Positions 1 through 7,693 of a stretch of DNA of 64,000 nt are shown here, piece after piece. Each line of letters starts with the position of its first letter. Positions within the stretch are counted from its first letter, which is position 1. The DNA is taken from contig NZ_CP036263.1 of assembly GCF_007741515.1 (NCBI RefSeq), forward strand, positions 5,443,178-5,507,177, read 5' to 3'. Below the pieces are notes generated by a model. The model was not told where the DNA came from. It was given only the letters and a program-made list of their open reading frames with translations, and searched no databases. A program made the translations under genes and the position numbers. The stretch is from Adhaeretor mobilis. GTDB lineage: Bacteria; Planctomycetota; Planctomycetia; Pirellulales; Lacipirellulaceae.

Positions 1-270
1 CTCACTCATCGACCGGCTGAGCTCTCCGGCGGCGAACGCCAGCGCGTCGCACTTGCCCGGGCATTAGTACGCGATCCACCGTTGCTGCTGGCCGACGAGC
101 CGACCGGCAGCCTCGATCAATCCACGGCAGATGCGATTGCGGAACTGCTGCTTGAACTGCAAGGCGAACGGCAGAAGATGCTGGTTGTTGTCACGCACAG
201 CCAAAGTTTAGCGGCGAAGATGCAACGGCGTTGCCAGCTCGACTTAGGCGTCTTGGAAGAAGTTGCTTGA
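1..270 (+). CDS. ABC transporter ATP-binding protein, C-terminal fragment
   Basis: The reading frame is open from the left edge of the window to a TGA at 268-270, so only the last 89 residues are visible. It begins just before the ABC signature LSGGERQRVALARAL, followed by Walker B plus D-loop (LLLADEPTGSLD) and an H-loop histidine in VVVTHS. This order is typical of the nucleotide-binding subunit that powers LolD/MacB-type or peptide/lipoprotein export systems, and the SLD D-loop fits the LolD-like branch. The substrate cannot be told because the permease partner lies outside the window. A short spacer separates it from the convergent gene that ends at 333. Confidence 0.9.
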   Translation, partial: LTHRPAELSGGERQRVALARALVRDPPLLLADEPTGSLDQSTADAIAELLLELQGERQKMLVVVTHSQSLAAKMQRRCQLDLGVLEEVA

Positions 271-332
271 GCTGGATTTCGAGATCCTAGATCGCGGCAC
301 AAGTGCCGCGGCGAAATGGCGAGGAACGGAAC

Positions 333-1991
333 CTAGTGGCTTGCCACTGATGTGTTCAATTCATACGCCGTGATGGTTCCGCTGTACTCATTGCACACAA
401 CCAACAAGGGCTGCTTGGTGGGGCTTTCGCTCTCGGGCACGAAAACTAACCCTTCGGGCGACGCATCGATGATACCGGCTTCCTCGGCCGGCGGAATGTA
501 GCAGCAGTACTTGGCTGCGGTTGGCTCTGTGAGATCGTAAACCATGATGCCGCTGGCTCGCTCTAAGCCAATGAAGGCGTATCTCCGACCAGCGATCTGT
601 CCGAGCACGACGCCTTCTGGCTCTGGACCGCGCACGTGGCTGCGGCTGTCAAGATAGCTAGCCGGCTTGGTCTCCTGCTTAGCCCACAAGGAAAGTAACC
701 GCTCGAAATCGCTGCCACTATCGAAGACGAGCTCCAGCTTATTGCCAGAGGCACGCCACACAGAAAAACTACGTGTCCCGAAAGCATGCAGCTCATCAAT
801 GTCGCCATCGTGATCGGGATCGCACTCTTCGATGCTCACCTGCAAGCGGCCGAGTTGATTGGGTTGCAGTAGATGCCGGGCTGGCGCACGATGGTCCCAG
901 CAGCGACCTGTCCCTGCGAGCAGACAGCCAGGCAAATCTGCCGCGGCGGCTGCCTCGCGATAGTTAATATAGTCCCGCGGGTCGCCTTCGTTGGCGGTCA
1001 CGAGATAGTCAATGCCATCCTCGGAAAAGTGAGCGATCGCATCGGGCTCGAAACTAGCCTTCACCGGCCAAAGCTGTGCCTGTAGATGGTCGTCTTGATC
1101 GCTCGCGTCGAGCCCGGTCGTCGAGTATCCGACATTTGAATAAGAGACGGTTGTAGCCGAGGGCGTACCCACTGCCAATGAATGGGCCCCCGGCACGTGC
1201 CGGAAGTCCTTCTTGCCAAGAGCGTGGATATTTGTGACCCGGGCCAAGAGAAGATCGACTTCTGCGATGGCATTGTTTTCTTGCAACGTGACCCAGGCAC
1301 GCCGGCCATCCTGCGAGCAAGCAATGTATTCCGGTTCGAGGTCTTCGGCGACCGTTGCTCGACCGTCGTGGTGGGTCTTGCTAGGGCCAAATAGCCGCAC
1401 GCCTTGTGAGCGCAACTCTACCGATTGGATATCGAATTCTTCAAAGCTGCATTGCGAGACCTCTGCCTGTGCGAACCCCTTGACCAAGTCAACGACCGTA
1501 ACACTTCCTGTGCCGTCAAATTCATAATCGTCGGTAGGCTCTCCTTCGTTTGCCACGACGAGAAATCGACCGTCAGGAGAAAAACAAACCATGTCGGGAT
1601 GATGCCCGGCGGGAAACGTAATAAGTGGTTTCAGTGAACTTGCGTTATGTAAATCGATCCGCCCCGGTTGCCGTTTGTTGATCGACGCGAGTGCGATGGC
1701 TACCCGCCCGTCACTAGCGGCAACGCTCGTAGCGTGAAAACCGTCGGGTAAACTCAGCAACCGGCGCGAGGCGACGCCATCAGCGAGTCGCACCGAAAGA
1801 ATTCCGCGCTCGGTAGTGACAAACAAGGCGCTTGAAGTGGTATCGAGCGCGGCAATTTCAACCGTTTGGACGGGGGGCTTGACTCTCCACAGAACGTTGG
1901 CGTCAAAGGCCGCAGCGCCACCATTGGCCGACACAACCGCGGCAACTGCCAGGGCGAAATAAATCAGTGGCTTGCACATAGCACTTGGCAT
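333..1991 (-). CDS. Secreted choice-of-anchor I family protein (beta-propeller)
   Basis: A 552-residue protein with an N-terminal signal peptide (hydrophobic run ending in NGGAAAFDA). Diagnostic segments of the choice-of-anchor I / alkaline-phosphatase-like propeller family are present: PDMVCFSPDGRFLVVANEGE near residue 130, LEPEYIACSQDGRRAWVTLQ near 218, and FEPDAIAHFSEDGIDYLVTA followed by NEGDPRDY near 315. The family is extracellular and usually carries a variable C-terminal anchor. Here the protein ends at NEYSGTITAYELNTSVASH with no PEP-CTERM or other sorting tail, so it is probably freely secreted or periplasmic. A second ATG at 1979 would also keep the signal peptide, and no strong Shine-Dalgarno decides between them. 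Its substrate is unknown. Confidence 0.85.
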   Translation of the reverse strand: MPSAMCKPLIYFALAVAAVVSANGGAAAFDANVLWRVKPPVQTVEIAALDTTSSALFVTTERGILSVRLADGVASRRLLSLPDGFHATSVAASDGRVAIALASINKRQPGRIDLHNASSLKPLITFPAGHHPDMVCFSPDGRFLVVANEGEPTDDYEFDGTGSVTVVDLVKGFAQAEVSQCSFEEFDIQSVELRSQGVRLFGPSKTHHDGRATVAEDLEPEYIACSQDGRRAWVTLQENNAIAEVDLLLARVTNIHALGKKDFRHVPGAHSLAVGTPSATTVSYSNVGYSTTGLDASDQDDHLQAQLWPVKASFEPDAIAHFSEDGIDYLVTANEGDPRDYINYREAAAAADLPGCLLAGTGRCWDHRAPARHLLQPNQLGRLQVSIEECDPDHDGDIDELHAFGTRSFSVWRASGNKLELVFDSGSDFERLLSLWAKQETKPASYLDSRSHVRGPEPEGVVLGQIAGRRYAFIGLERASGIMVYDLTEPTAAKYCCYIPPAEEAGIIDASPEGLVFVPESESPTKQPLLVVCNEYSGTITAYELNTSVASH

Positions 1992-2256
1992 GGACAGGTG
2001 ACTTGGTGGAGGTGAACGCTTCCGAATACGAACAACTAGAGCTGTGCTATGTGAATTTTTAGTGAAGACTTGGAGAGCAATCTGCCTGCAAATCCCCCAG
2101 TTTCAACTAAACAGATTCTTATTCTTCTCTTAACAGAAATCTCGCAATTGCCATCTAGGCTACCGCCTTGGTTTGCATGAGTGACAAGCGCGATCGCAGT
2201 AGAGCGGCCGCGCGGAACCCTGTTGCACGAATTATTTTTTCCTCTGGAGAGACTCA

Positions 2257-3561
2257 ATGAAGTCGCTAGGTCACCCCTCAAGACTATTACTCAGCAGTGC
2301 TCTTATTGTGCTGGGATATCTTTTTACTTCGACAGCAGATGCTCAGGTCTACATCAACGAGATTTACTTCGATCCGCCGGGTTCGACTGGCGAAAAGGTT
2401 TTCGAATATATCGAGCTACGCGGTACTCCTAGTGAATCACTGGCTGGCCAATATCTTATTTTTCTGGAGAACGAAAGTAGCGAGACCGCGAACGCGGGTG
2501 TGATTGAAAACATTTTTGACCTGACTACTCGCTCGCTAGGAACCAACGGCTTTCTCACGCTACGTCAAGCAGCGAGTGACAATTTCTACGGTGGTATGGA
2601 ACCTGCCGGGACCACCGTACTCGTCAATACTGGCTCCGGTCTCACCTTTGGCTCGGGCCCTACGAGTACCATCGGCCACTCCGACATCGAGGGAACCGGC
2701 GTTATTGAAAACAGCGGATTTACAGCCATGCTCATCGACATTGGCACAGGTACTGCTCCCCTGCTGGGGCAAGACCTTGACGTTGGCGACGATGGCATGA
2801 GCGATGACACGTTCCCAGCAGAGTGGACAACCCTGGACTCGATTGGAATCAACTCAGAAGTCAGCGAGATTGATGGACGCCTCTATGCCCCAATCAACTT
2901 TAGCCATGGGGTACCTGAGGAGGGAGGCAACGTCGAGCCAGGAGCCGTGTTCATCGACACCGACTACGAAATTGAATATATCGGTCGCTGGGGAAATAGC
3001 ACCGGATCCACTGCGGCCGACTGGCACGCCACGAACCTAACTGCTGACTCAAACACCGGATCGGCCGGTAGCCCCGACTTTCGGCAGTCCGGAACTTTCC
3101 ACGATCCGCCGCTTGGGGTTGATAATTTTGTCGAAACCACGCAGGGGGTTCCTTACGGCATGCAGCTTGCCAACACGTTGGGGGCTCCCAACCTGTTCAT
3201 CCTCGATGGCGACTTCGAGTACGACTCCGCATCGGGCACCTTTGATAACGATGTCGATGGTGGAGACTTTCTGGCTTGGCAACGCGGCTTTGGCTTCGAA
3301 CTGACATCTGAAGATGGCGAGGCCAACGACGCCACCCGCCAGCACGGCGACACACCGAATGCCGAAGGCATCTTTGACCGGATCGTTGATACCCAAGACC
3401 TCGCCGTGTGGGCGAGCCATTACGGCGAAACCTACACACCACCTTCCTCAGCAGCCAGTTCCACAAGCAGCTTAGCCGCTGTCCCCGAGCCTGCAGCCCT
3501 CCTGCTCACCTTGATAGGAAGCGCGTTTGTGGGGATGAGCCGTATCCGACAGACAATCTGA
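2257..3561 (+). CDS. Lamin-tail-like, PEP-CTERM-sorted secreted protein
   Basis: A 434-residue exported protein. Residues 1-29 form a signal peptide ending in TADAQ. Residues 30 to about 170 (VYINEIYFDPPG..EYIELRG) resemble a lamin-tail (LTD) domain. Residues about 325-385 contain a dockerin-like planctomycete segment (DNDVDGGDFLAWQRGFG and DTQDLAVWASHYG). The end, VPEPAALLLTLIGSAFVGMS then RIRQTI, is a PEP-CTERM sorting signal: VPEP, transmembrane helix, basic tail. The start is supported by GGAGAG 8-9 bases before the ATG. No exosortase is in the window. Function is unknown; surface or exopolymer association is inferred from the sorting signal. Confidence 0.85.
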   Translation: MKSLGHPSRLLLSSALIVLGYLFTSTADAQVYINEIYFDPPGSTGEKVFEYIELRGTPSESLAGQYLIFLENESSETANAGVIENIFDLTTRSLGTNGFLTLRQAASDNFYGGMEPAGTTVLVNTGSGLTFGSGPTSTIGHSDIEGTGVIENSGFTAMLIDIGTGTAPLLGQDLDVGDDGMSDDTFPAEWTTLDSIGINSEVSEIDGRLYAPINFSHGVPEEGGNVEPGAVFIDTDYEIEYIGRWGNSTGSTAADWHATNLTADSNTGSAGSPDFRQSGTFHDPPLGVDNFVETTQGVPYGMQLANTLGAPNLFILDGDFEYDSASGTFDNDVDGGDFLAWQRGFGFELTSEDGEANDATRQHGDTPNAEGIFDRIVDTQDLAVWASHYGETYTPPSSAASSTSSLAAVPEPAALLLTLIGSAFVGMSRIRQTI

Positions 3562-3643
3562 CAACCAGCACTGCCACCCACGCACTGCTTTGCTGAGTTT
3601 TCCACATCAAGTATCCCGCTTTTCCATCGGAAGGAAGCTATCG

Positions 3644-4726
3644 ATGAGAACTAGTTTTTTCGCGAACCACTCCAAGAAAAAGAATTGCATAGGTTTCACG
3701 CTCGTAGAGCTATTGGTAGTGATCGCGATCATTGGAGTCTTGGTCGGCCTGCTGCTACCCGCCGTGCAGGCAGCACGTGAGGCAGCCCGGCGCTCGCAAT
3801 GCACTAATAACCTCAAGCAGATAGGCCTGGGACTGTTAAACTTCGAATCGACCAATAAGCACTTCCCGCCTGGACAGTTCAAGCCGGCTGGACTCAAAGA
3901 GAACGCTGCTCTGGCTTGGCCAGTTTGGCACTTACCCTACATGGAACAGCAGACACTCTACGACCGGATTGACTTTACCGTTGACCTAAGACACCAGCCC
4001 AACAACATGCCAGACTACACAGGGCCAGTTAATACGGTGATTCCCGCCTATATTTGCCCAAGCACAGGTCGCCGGCAGAAGTATCGAGGTGAAGACAATC
4101 GCATCTCTGGCATCGGTGCAATCACTGGCGGAGACGGCCTCGCCTGCATGGATTACATGGGCAACAAAGGACCCGGCGAGGACATCAAGAATCCTGTCAA
4201 TGGTGTTGAGTATGTGAAGACAGACAACTCGTTCTTCGAAGTGTTTCGTGGTGTCCTCCTAGATATTGAATCGGGTCACGATGATGGGGGATTCGATTGC
4301 ATACTCAACCCCAAAAAATCGTGTTCTGCAGATGTGGTCTCTGTTCGGCAGATTACCGACGGTCTAAGCAATACGTTTATCGTGATGGAGTCGTCCGGCA
4401 AGGGCTGTGAGGAGGAGCTCACGGCTGCGAATCAGCTCAACAGGACCCCAACCAAAGAACTTTCTGGCGCGTGGGCGAGCGAAAAGAACATCAGCGGCAT
4501 CGACGTTTCGCCAGAAACCTCTATCCAAGGTACGACCTCGGCAATTAACCCGCCGGAGAAAATCCATTTCGCCAAAGAGGAATTGTTCTCCGACCACTCG
4601 GGGGGTGTGCAAGTGCTAATGTGCGACGGCTCGGTCCACTTCCTGAGTAACGATACTCCCTTCGAAGTCTACATCGCACTAAGTAGTCGAGATGGCGAAG
4701 AGCTTGCGAATGTGGATTCGTTGTAG
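3644..4726 (+). CDS. DUF1559 pseudopilin-like protein
   Basis: A 360-residue DUF1559 protein, a family greatly expanded in planctomycetes. The type IV pilin/pseudopilin-like prepilin site GFTLVELLVVIAIIGVLVGL is followed by LLPAVQAAREAARRSQCTNN and LKQIGLGLLNFE. The C-terminal part has the usual SDHSGGVQVLMCDGSVHFLS, the conserved DGSV region of the family. I chose the ATG at 3644 because GGAAGGAAG lies just upstream; the ATG at 3590 has no such site and would bury the prepilin leader. It follows the PEP-CTERM gene by 83 bp on the same strand. The protein is probably processed by a prepilin peptidase and localised to the envelope; its role is unknown. Confidence 0.9.
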   Translation: MRTSFFANHSKKKNCIGFTLVELLVVIAIIGVLVGLLLPAVQAAREAARRSQCTNNLKQIGLGLLNFESTNKHFPPGQFKPAGLKENAALAWPVWHLPYMEQQTLYDRIDFTVDLRHQPNNMPDYTGPVNTVIPAYICPSTGRRQKYRGEDNRISGIGAITGGDGLACMDYMGNKGPGEDIKNPVNGVEYVKTDNSFFEVFRGVLLDIESGHDDGGFDCILNPKKSCSADVVSVRQITDGLSNTFIVMESSGKGCEEELTAANQLNRTPTKELSGAWASEKNISGIDVSPETSIQGTTSAINPPEKIHFAKEELFSDHSGGVQVLMCDGSVHFLSNDTPFEVYIALSSRDGEELANVDSL

Positions 4727-5290
4727 TTTCGGTTCCACACTAAGGGAGAGCTCCCGAGCCGAAATGCGTCAGCTATCATTGAAGGGGACCGCCCAGGACT
4801 GGTCTTGTTTTCTCACTGAGGTCGATGCCACTTGTGTCACGAACGCATTTTGGCTAACCAACGCAGGACATTTCGCCCTTAGTGAGAAATGCTTTCGACC
4901 GCCTTGCCAGCAATCGTTTTCCATCAAGGACGTCAGACCATGGAGCCTGGGCAGTTCTCGAGCAGGCAGTATCCCAGATTTGGGGAGGGGAGGGGCGAAT
5001 GAGAGGGTTCTTCCAGCGTCCATTTCCTACGGCGGTCAGACTCACCGCTGAACTTAGCACTTTGCCAGATTCGGGTGCTCTCGGAGTCCAATGCTGGTAA
5101 TCTTCCTGCATCTTCCGAGCTTTTCGCAGATACCAGAGACCCGGCGTTGCAATAGGCAACATTCGCTCCTGGAGTGTTTCCAGGTACACCCAATTGGGAA
5201 ATCCCGAATAACTAAGTTGGGTGGCAGCATCGCACACACCTCATCCCTGGTTCTATACCAATGCCGGAACCGAAGTCCTCTTCGTCTGCG
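4727..5290. other. 564-bp stretch with no convincing gene
   Basis: Reading frames are short and overlap on both strands with no recognisable motifs. The segment at 4740-4780 (GAGCCGAAATGCGTCAGC) resembles the palindrome arms seen at 43001-43075. This is probably decayed coding DNA or intergenic repeat debris. Confidence 0.4.
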
Positions 5291-5632
5291 ATGAAGGGAT
5301 TTGCTGTAATTATCGGCTGGATGTGCCTAGAATCCATGAGAAGTCGATTGTCGCCTGATGACGGAAACGCCATCTTCAATACTTTCGACTGGCTCAAGAA
5401 GATCGCTGGACTCGCTGCAGCCGTCGCCATTTGGAACCAGAGTTCGCGGCTGCTGATTGTCTATTTCACATGGTTCGTTCTTATGCTGATCCGTGCCGGT
5501 TGGCACGACGCTCAACTGGAAACTGAGGCATGGAAAGTGGTGGCTAGAGTCGCGGTACTTGCGATATTCTGGGGGGCAGTTGGCGTGCTCATTCATAGAG
5601 ATCAGCGAGAGCAAACTCGCCCGCAACTTTGA
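5291..5632 (+). CDS. Possible small membrane protein (unknown)
   Basis: About 113 residues. Two hydrophobic spans, IAGLAAAVAIWNQSSRLLIV running into YFTWFVLMLI (about 40-67) and VVARVAVLAIFWGAVGVLIH (about 83-102), are separated by a polar segment. Hydrophobic periodicity and a start within a normal distance of the previous gene make it plausible, but no family is recognised. It overlaps the next hydrophobic frame, so one or both may be remnants of a single frameshifted membrane-protein gene. Confidence is low. Confidence 0.35.
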   Translation: MKGFAVIIGWMCLESMRSRLSPDDGNAIFNTFDWLKKIAGLAAAVAIWNQSSRLLIVYFTWFVLMLIRAGWHDAQLETEAWKVVARVAVLAIFWGAVGVLIHRDQREQTRPQL

Positions 5633-5966
5633 ATGGCCATTACGTCATTCCAAATCCCGGTCTTCAATTGCAGATAGCAACTACTACTGGTTGTCAAAGG
5701 CACTGTGTTGCCTCGTATCTGCACTCGCCGACGTGCTTTACATCCAGTTTGCCTGGGCCAGAGGTGCGGCGTTGGTTGTTTGGTGGGTCATTTTGGAATT
5801 TCTTGTTGGCGAAATTGTGGCCGTTGCTGCAGGTCTGTCGGGTCCTCCAGGCTTGGGTGGCGGTATCATTGGGCTCGTCGGCAAATGGGTTCTGGGAATC
5901 TGGGGTCCCATCGTGGGCTACGTCATCGGCCGGTGCGAATCAAAAAGGCCATTCTTAGCGATTTAG
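5493..5966 (+). CDS. Possible membrane protein or C-terminal fragment (unknown)
   Basis: The last 90 residues read like a real membrane protein: AALVVWWVILEFLVGEIVAV, then a Gly-rich hydrophobic stretch (LGGGIIGLVGKWVLGIWG) and a basic end. The first 60 residues look non-coding, so the true start is probably further downstream or the gene has lost its 5' end by frameshift relative to the overlapping frame that ends at 5632. No family is recognised. Confidence 0.3.
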   Translation: MPVGTTLNWKLRHGKWWLESRYLRYSGGQLACSFIEISESKLARNFEWPLRHSKSRSSIADSNYYWLSKALCCLVSALADVLYIQFAWARGAALVVWWVILEFLVGEIVAVAAGLSGPPGLGGGIIGLVGKWVLGIWGPIVGYVIGRCESKRPFLAI

Positions 5967-6353
5967 CCTCCGCACCTTGCTTATCGTTGTGGCGGTGCTT
6001 GCCGTCTTGCTGGGAGTGGTCAAGTTCTTCTTCTCCTGACTGCCTGAGCCTTCCGTCTGAGGGTTCACTTCAGCAGGTCACGACTGAGTGCTTGCGTTTT
6101 TTGCCCCCGCACCTTGCGTTTTGTTCTGCAATTAGCAGGCGGCGGATTGTGGCTCGATTGAGACCCGTATTAGCGACCGTTATCTAGCGGCGGAGTGCAC
6201 AACCCCCGCTAGAAACGGCAGTTCTGCCAACTAACACAGGACATTTTGTCCTGAGCAGCGAACGGTAGTTCGCTAAGCAACCCAGGAGGACCTCGTTGGC
6301 TGCTGAGCACAACAAAATCACACCATTCTGGGCGGTACCCGAGCAACCAAACG

Positions 6354-6393
6354 AAAACGCCTCGGACGTGCTTGGCACACCCGAGGCGTTTTT
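6354..6393 (+). terminator. Rho-independent terminator
   Basis: The stem AAAACGCCTCGG / CCGAGGCGTTTT (arms 6354-6365 and 6381-6392) is followed by a run of T on the plus strand. There is no confident plus-strand gene in the preceding 390 bp; it may end transcription of the weak frames before 5966 or of an unrecognised small transcript. Confidence 0.75.
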
Positions 6394-6556
6394 TAGTTGG
6401 CTTTGCTCGTCTTAGTGTTCTGTTTCCGACACTCCGCGGCTAAGCCGCAGGCGGCGAGACCTACCGTAGGTAGCGTTGTTGCATCCTATTCGTTGTGCGA
6501 CCCTCCTCACTATTTTTGCTAGTCTTCAGAGGGTAATTCACACTGCACAAAGTGCG

Positions 6557-6601
6557 TAAAAAATGCCTTGGGCCTGCGACATGTCGCAGCACCCAAGGCA
6601 T
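6557..6601 (-). terminator. Rho-independent terminator of the 6656-7330 gene
   Basis: The outer stem ATGCCTTGGG / CCCAAGGCAT (6563-6572 and 6592-6601) encloses an inner CTGCGAC-AT-GTCGCAG hairpin. On the minus strand it is followed by TTTTTT, 55 bp past the stop of the minus-strand PEP-CTERM gene. Confidence 0.85.
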
Positions 6602-6655
6602 GTTGAGGTTTCAAGCAAACCCTCATGACTCCCCTACGGAGTCAAGAGAGGCTAC

Positions 6656-7330
6656 CTACTTGCGGCGGCGAACTAGTGAGCCGGCAAGGGCCAGCGACGC
6701 GAGCACTGCAGCGGTTGGTTCTGGCACGGGGACCGAACCGGGTGAGCCAACGGCTGGTTGTCCGTTGGTATTGGGAGCAGTGGCAATAGCACCATTCTGG
6801 CCAGCTACACTGTAACGATTAAGCACTGGGTCGAACGATTGACCAGGGGCGCCATCGGCATTGATGTAGCCTGCGAAATCGATAATTTCACCTGCTTCAG
6901 GACCATTCATGTTGGCGTCCAGGAACAACGTTGCTCCATCGTCTCCACCGCCAAGACCGCTACCGTCGTGGTAGCCGACTTGTGGGAGCACTGCTAAGAC
7001 GTCATCCCAGAGATCAGTCCATTCAAGTCCAAACAGTACTGGATCGTTGACATAAACTACGGATTCTCCGGGAGCAATGGAATCAATGCCTAGCAGGGGA
7101 TCGGCCGCAACGGGGTCCTGTGAGTCGTCATCAAAGAAGAGGGGACCGTCAACGGCTGCGGTCCAGGTCATATCGCCATAGTTGGTGACTTCAATCCAGT
7201 CGTCTGAGAGATCTGGATTGGGATCGTTGCCCGCCCAAAGTTCGGTAACTTGTAGGTCAATGGCGGCGTGAGCCTGGCAAGCTACAAGCACGACAAGGCT
7301 CGCGAAGAACGCGGATACTGTCTTCTTCAT
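6656..7330 (-). CDS. Lamin-tail-like PEP-CTERM protein
   Basis: A 224-residue secreted protein. The signal peptide MKKTVSAFFASLVVLVACQA is followed by a lamin-tail-like domain (LQVTELWAGNDPN..DDWIEVTNYGD). The terminus VPVPEPTAAVLASLALAGSL + VRRRK is a PEP-CTERM sorting signal. The ATG at 7330 is chosen because it opens the signal peptide and has GGAGAG 10 bases upstream, the same leader style as the PEP-CTERM gene at 2257; longer frames reaching 7522 would bury the signal peptide. It is followed by a clear terminator. A phased set of 11-bp direct repeats lies about 100-165 bp upstream of the start and may control it. Confidence 0.85.
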   Translation of the reverse strand: MKKTVSAFFASLVVLVACQAHAAIDLQVTELWAGNDPNPDLSDDWIEVTNYGDMTWTAAVDGPLFFDDDSQDPVAADPLLGIDSIAPGESVVYVNDPVLFGLEWTDLWDDVLAVLPQVGYHDGSGLGGGDDGATLFLDANMNGPEAGEIIDFAGYINADGAPGQSFDPVLNRYSVAGQNGAIATAPNTNGQPAVGSPGSVPVPEPTAAVLASLALAGSLVRRRK

Positions 7331-7432
7331 TAGATTCGTCTCTCCAATAGATGAAAAAAGCATGGTGAACTGGGAGTCTGTAGTTCCCGTCCAATCGCCA
7401 GTCAGCGATGCCACGAAGCTTAGGAGTGCTTC

Positions 7433-7495
7433 GTGAAGAGCAGGTGAAGAGTTCTTGACGGCCGCGTGAAGCTTCTGTGAAGAGATAGCTAAGAG
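7433..7495. promoter_or_regulatory. Array of 11-bp direct repeats (GTGAAG), candidate operator
   Basis: GTGAAG occurs at 7433, 7444, 7466 and 7477, giving spacings of 11, 22 and 11. The missing phase at 7455 holds the degenerate TTGACG, and 7488 holds GCTAAGAG. The period of 11 is not a multiple of three, so it is not a codon effect. Direct repeats at one helical turn are typical of OmpR/PhoB-type response-regulator sites. The array lies between the divergent genes starting at 7330 (minus) and 7694 (plus). Confidence 0.5.
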
Positions 7496-7693
7496 TGCAG
7501 GAAGGATTCGGCTGATTGACATTAATCCCGAGCAGCGCGATACTTACGACTCGGCGAGCGGCTTGCCGCAAGACGTGCTATTCACAACTCAGGCAGAAAA
7601 GCCTGCAAGAAAACCGGCGCTGGAGCGAAGTATCTACTCGTACTTTGCACATTCAGCAAACCACCTCAAGAACCTCACTCTGGGAGTAACGCA

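Noticed and set aside
4850..6270. Two similar AGGACATTT words near 4866 and 6239
   Set aside because: Similarity is limited to about 15 bases and is too short to call a repeat.
6184..6378. Small minus-strand ORF over the terminator at 6354-6393
   Set aside because: Its codons run through the terminator stem and show no protein-like composition.
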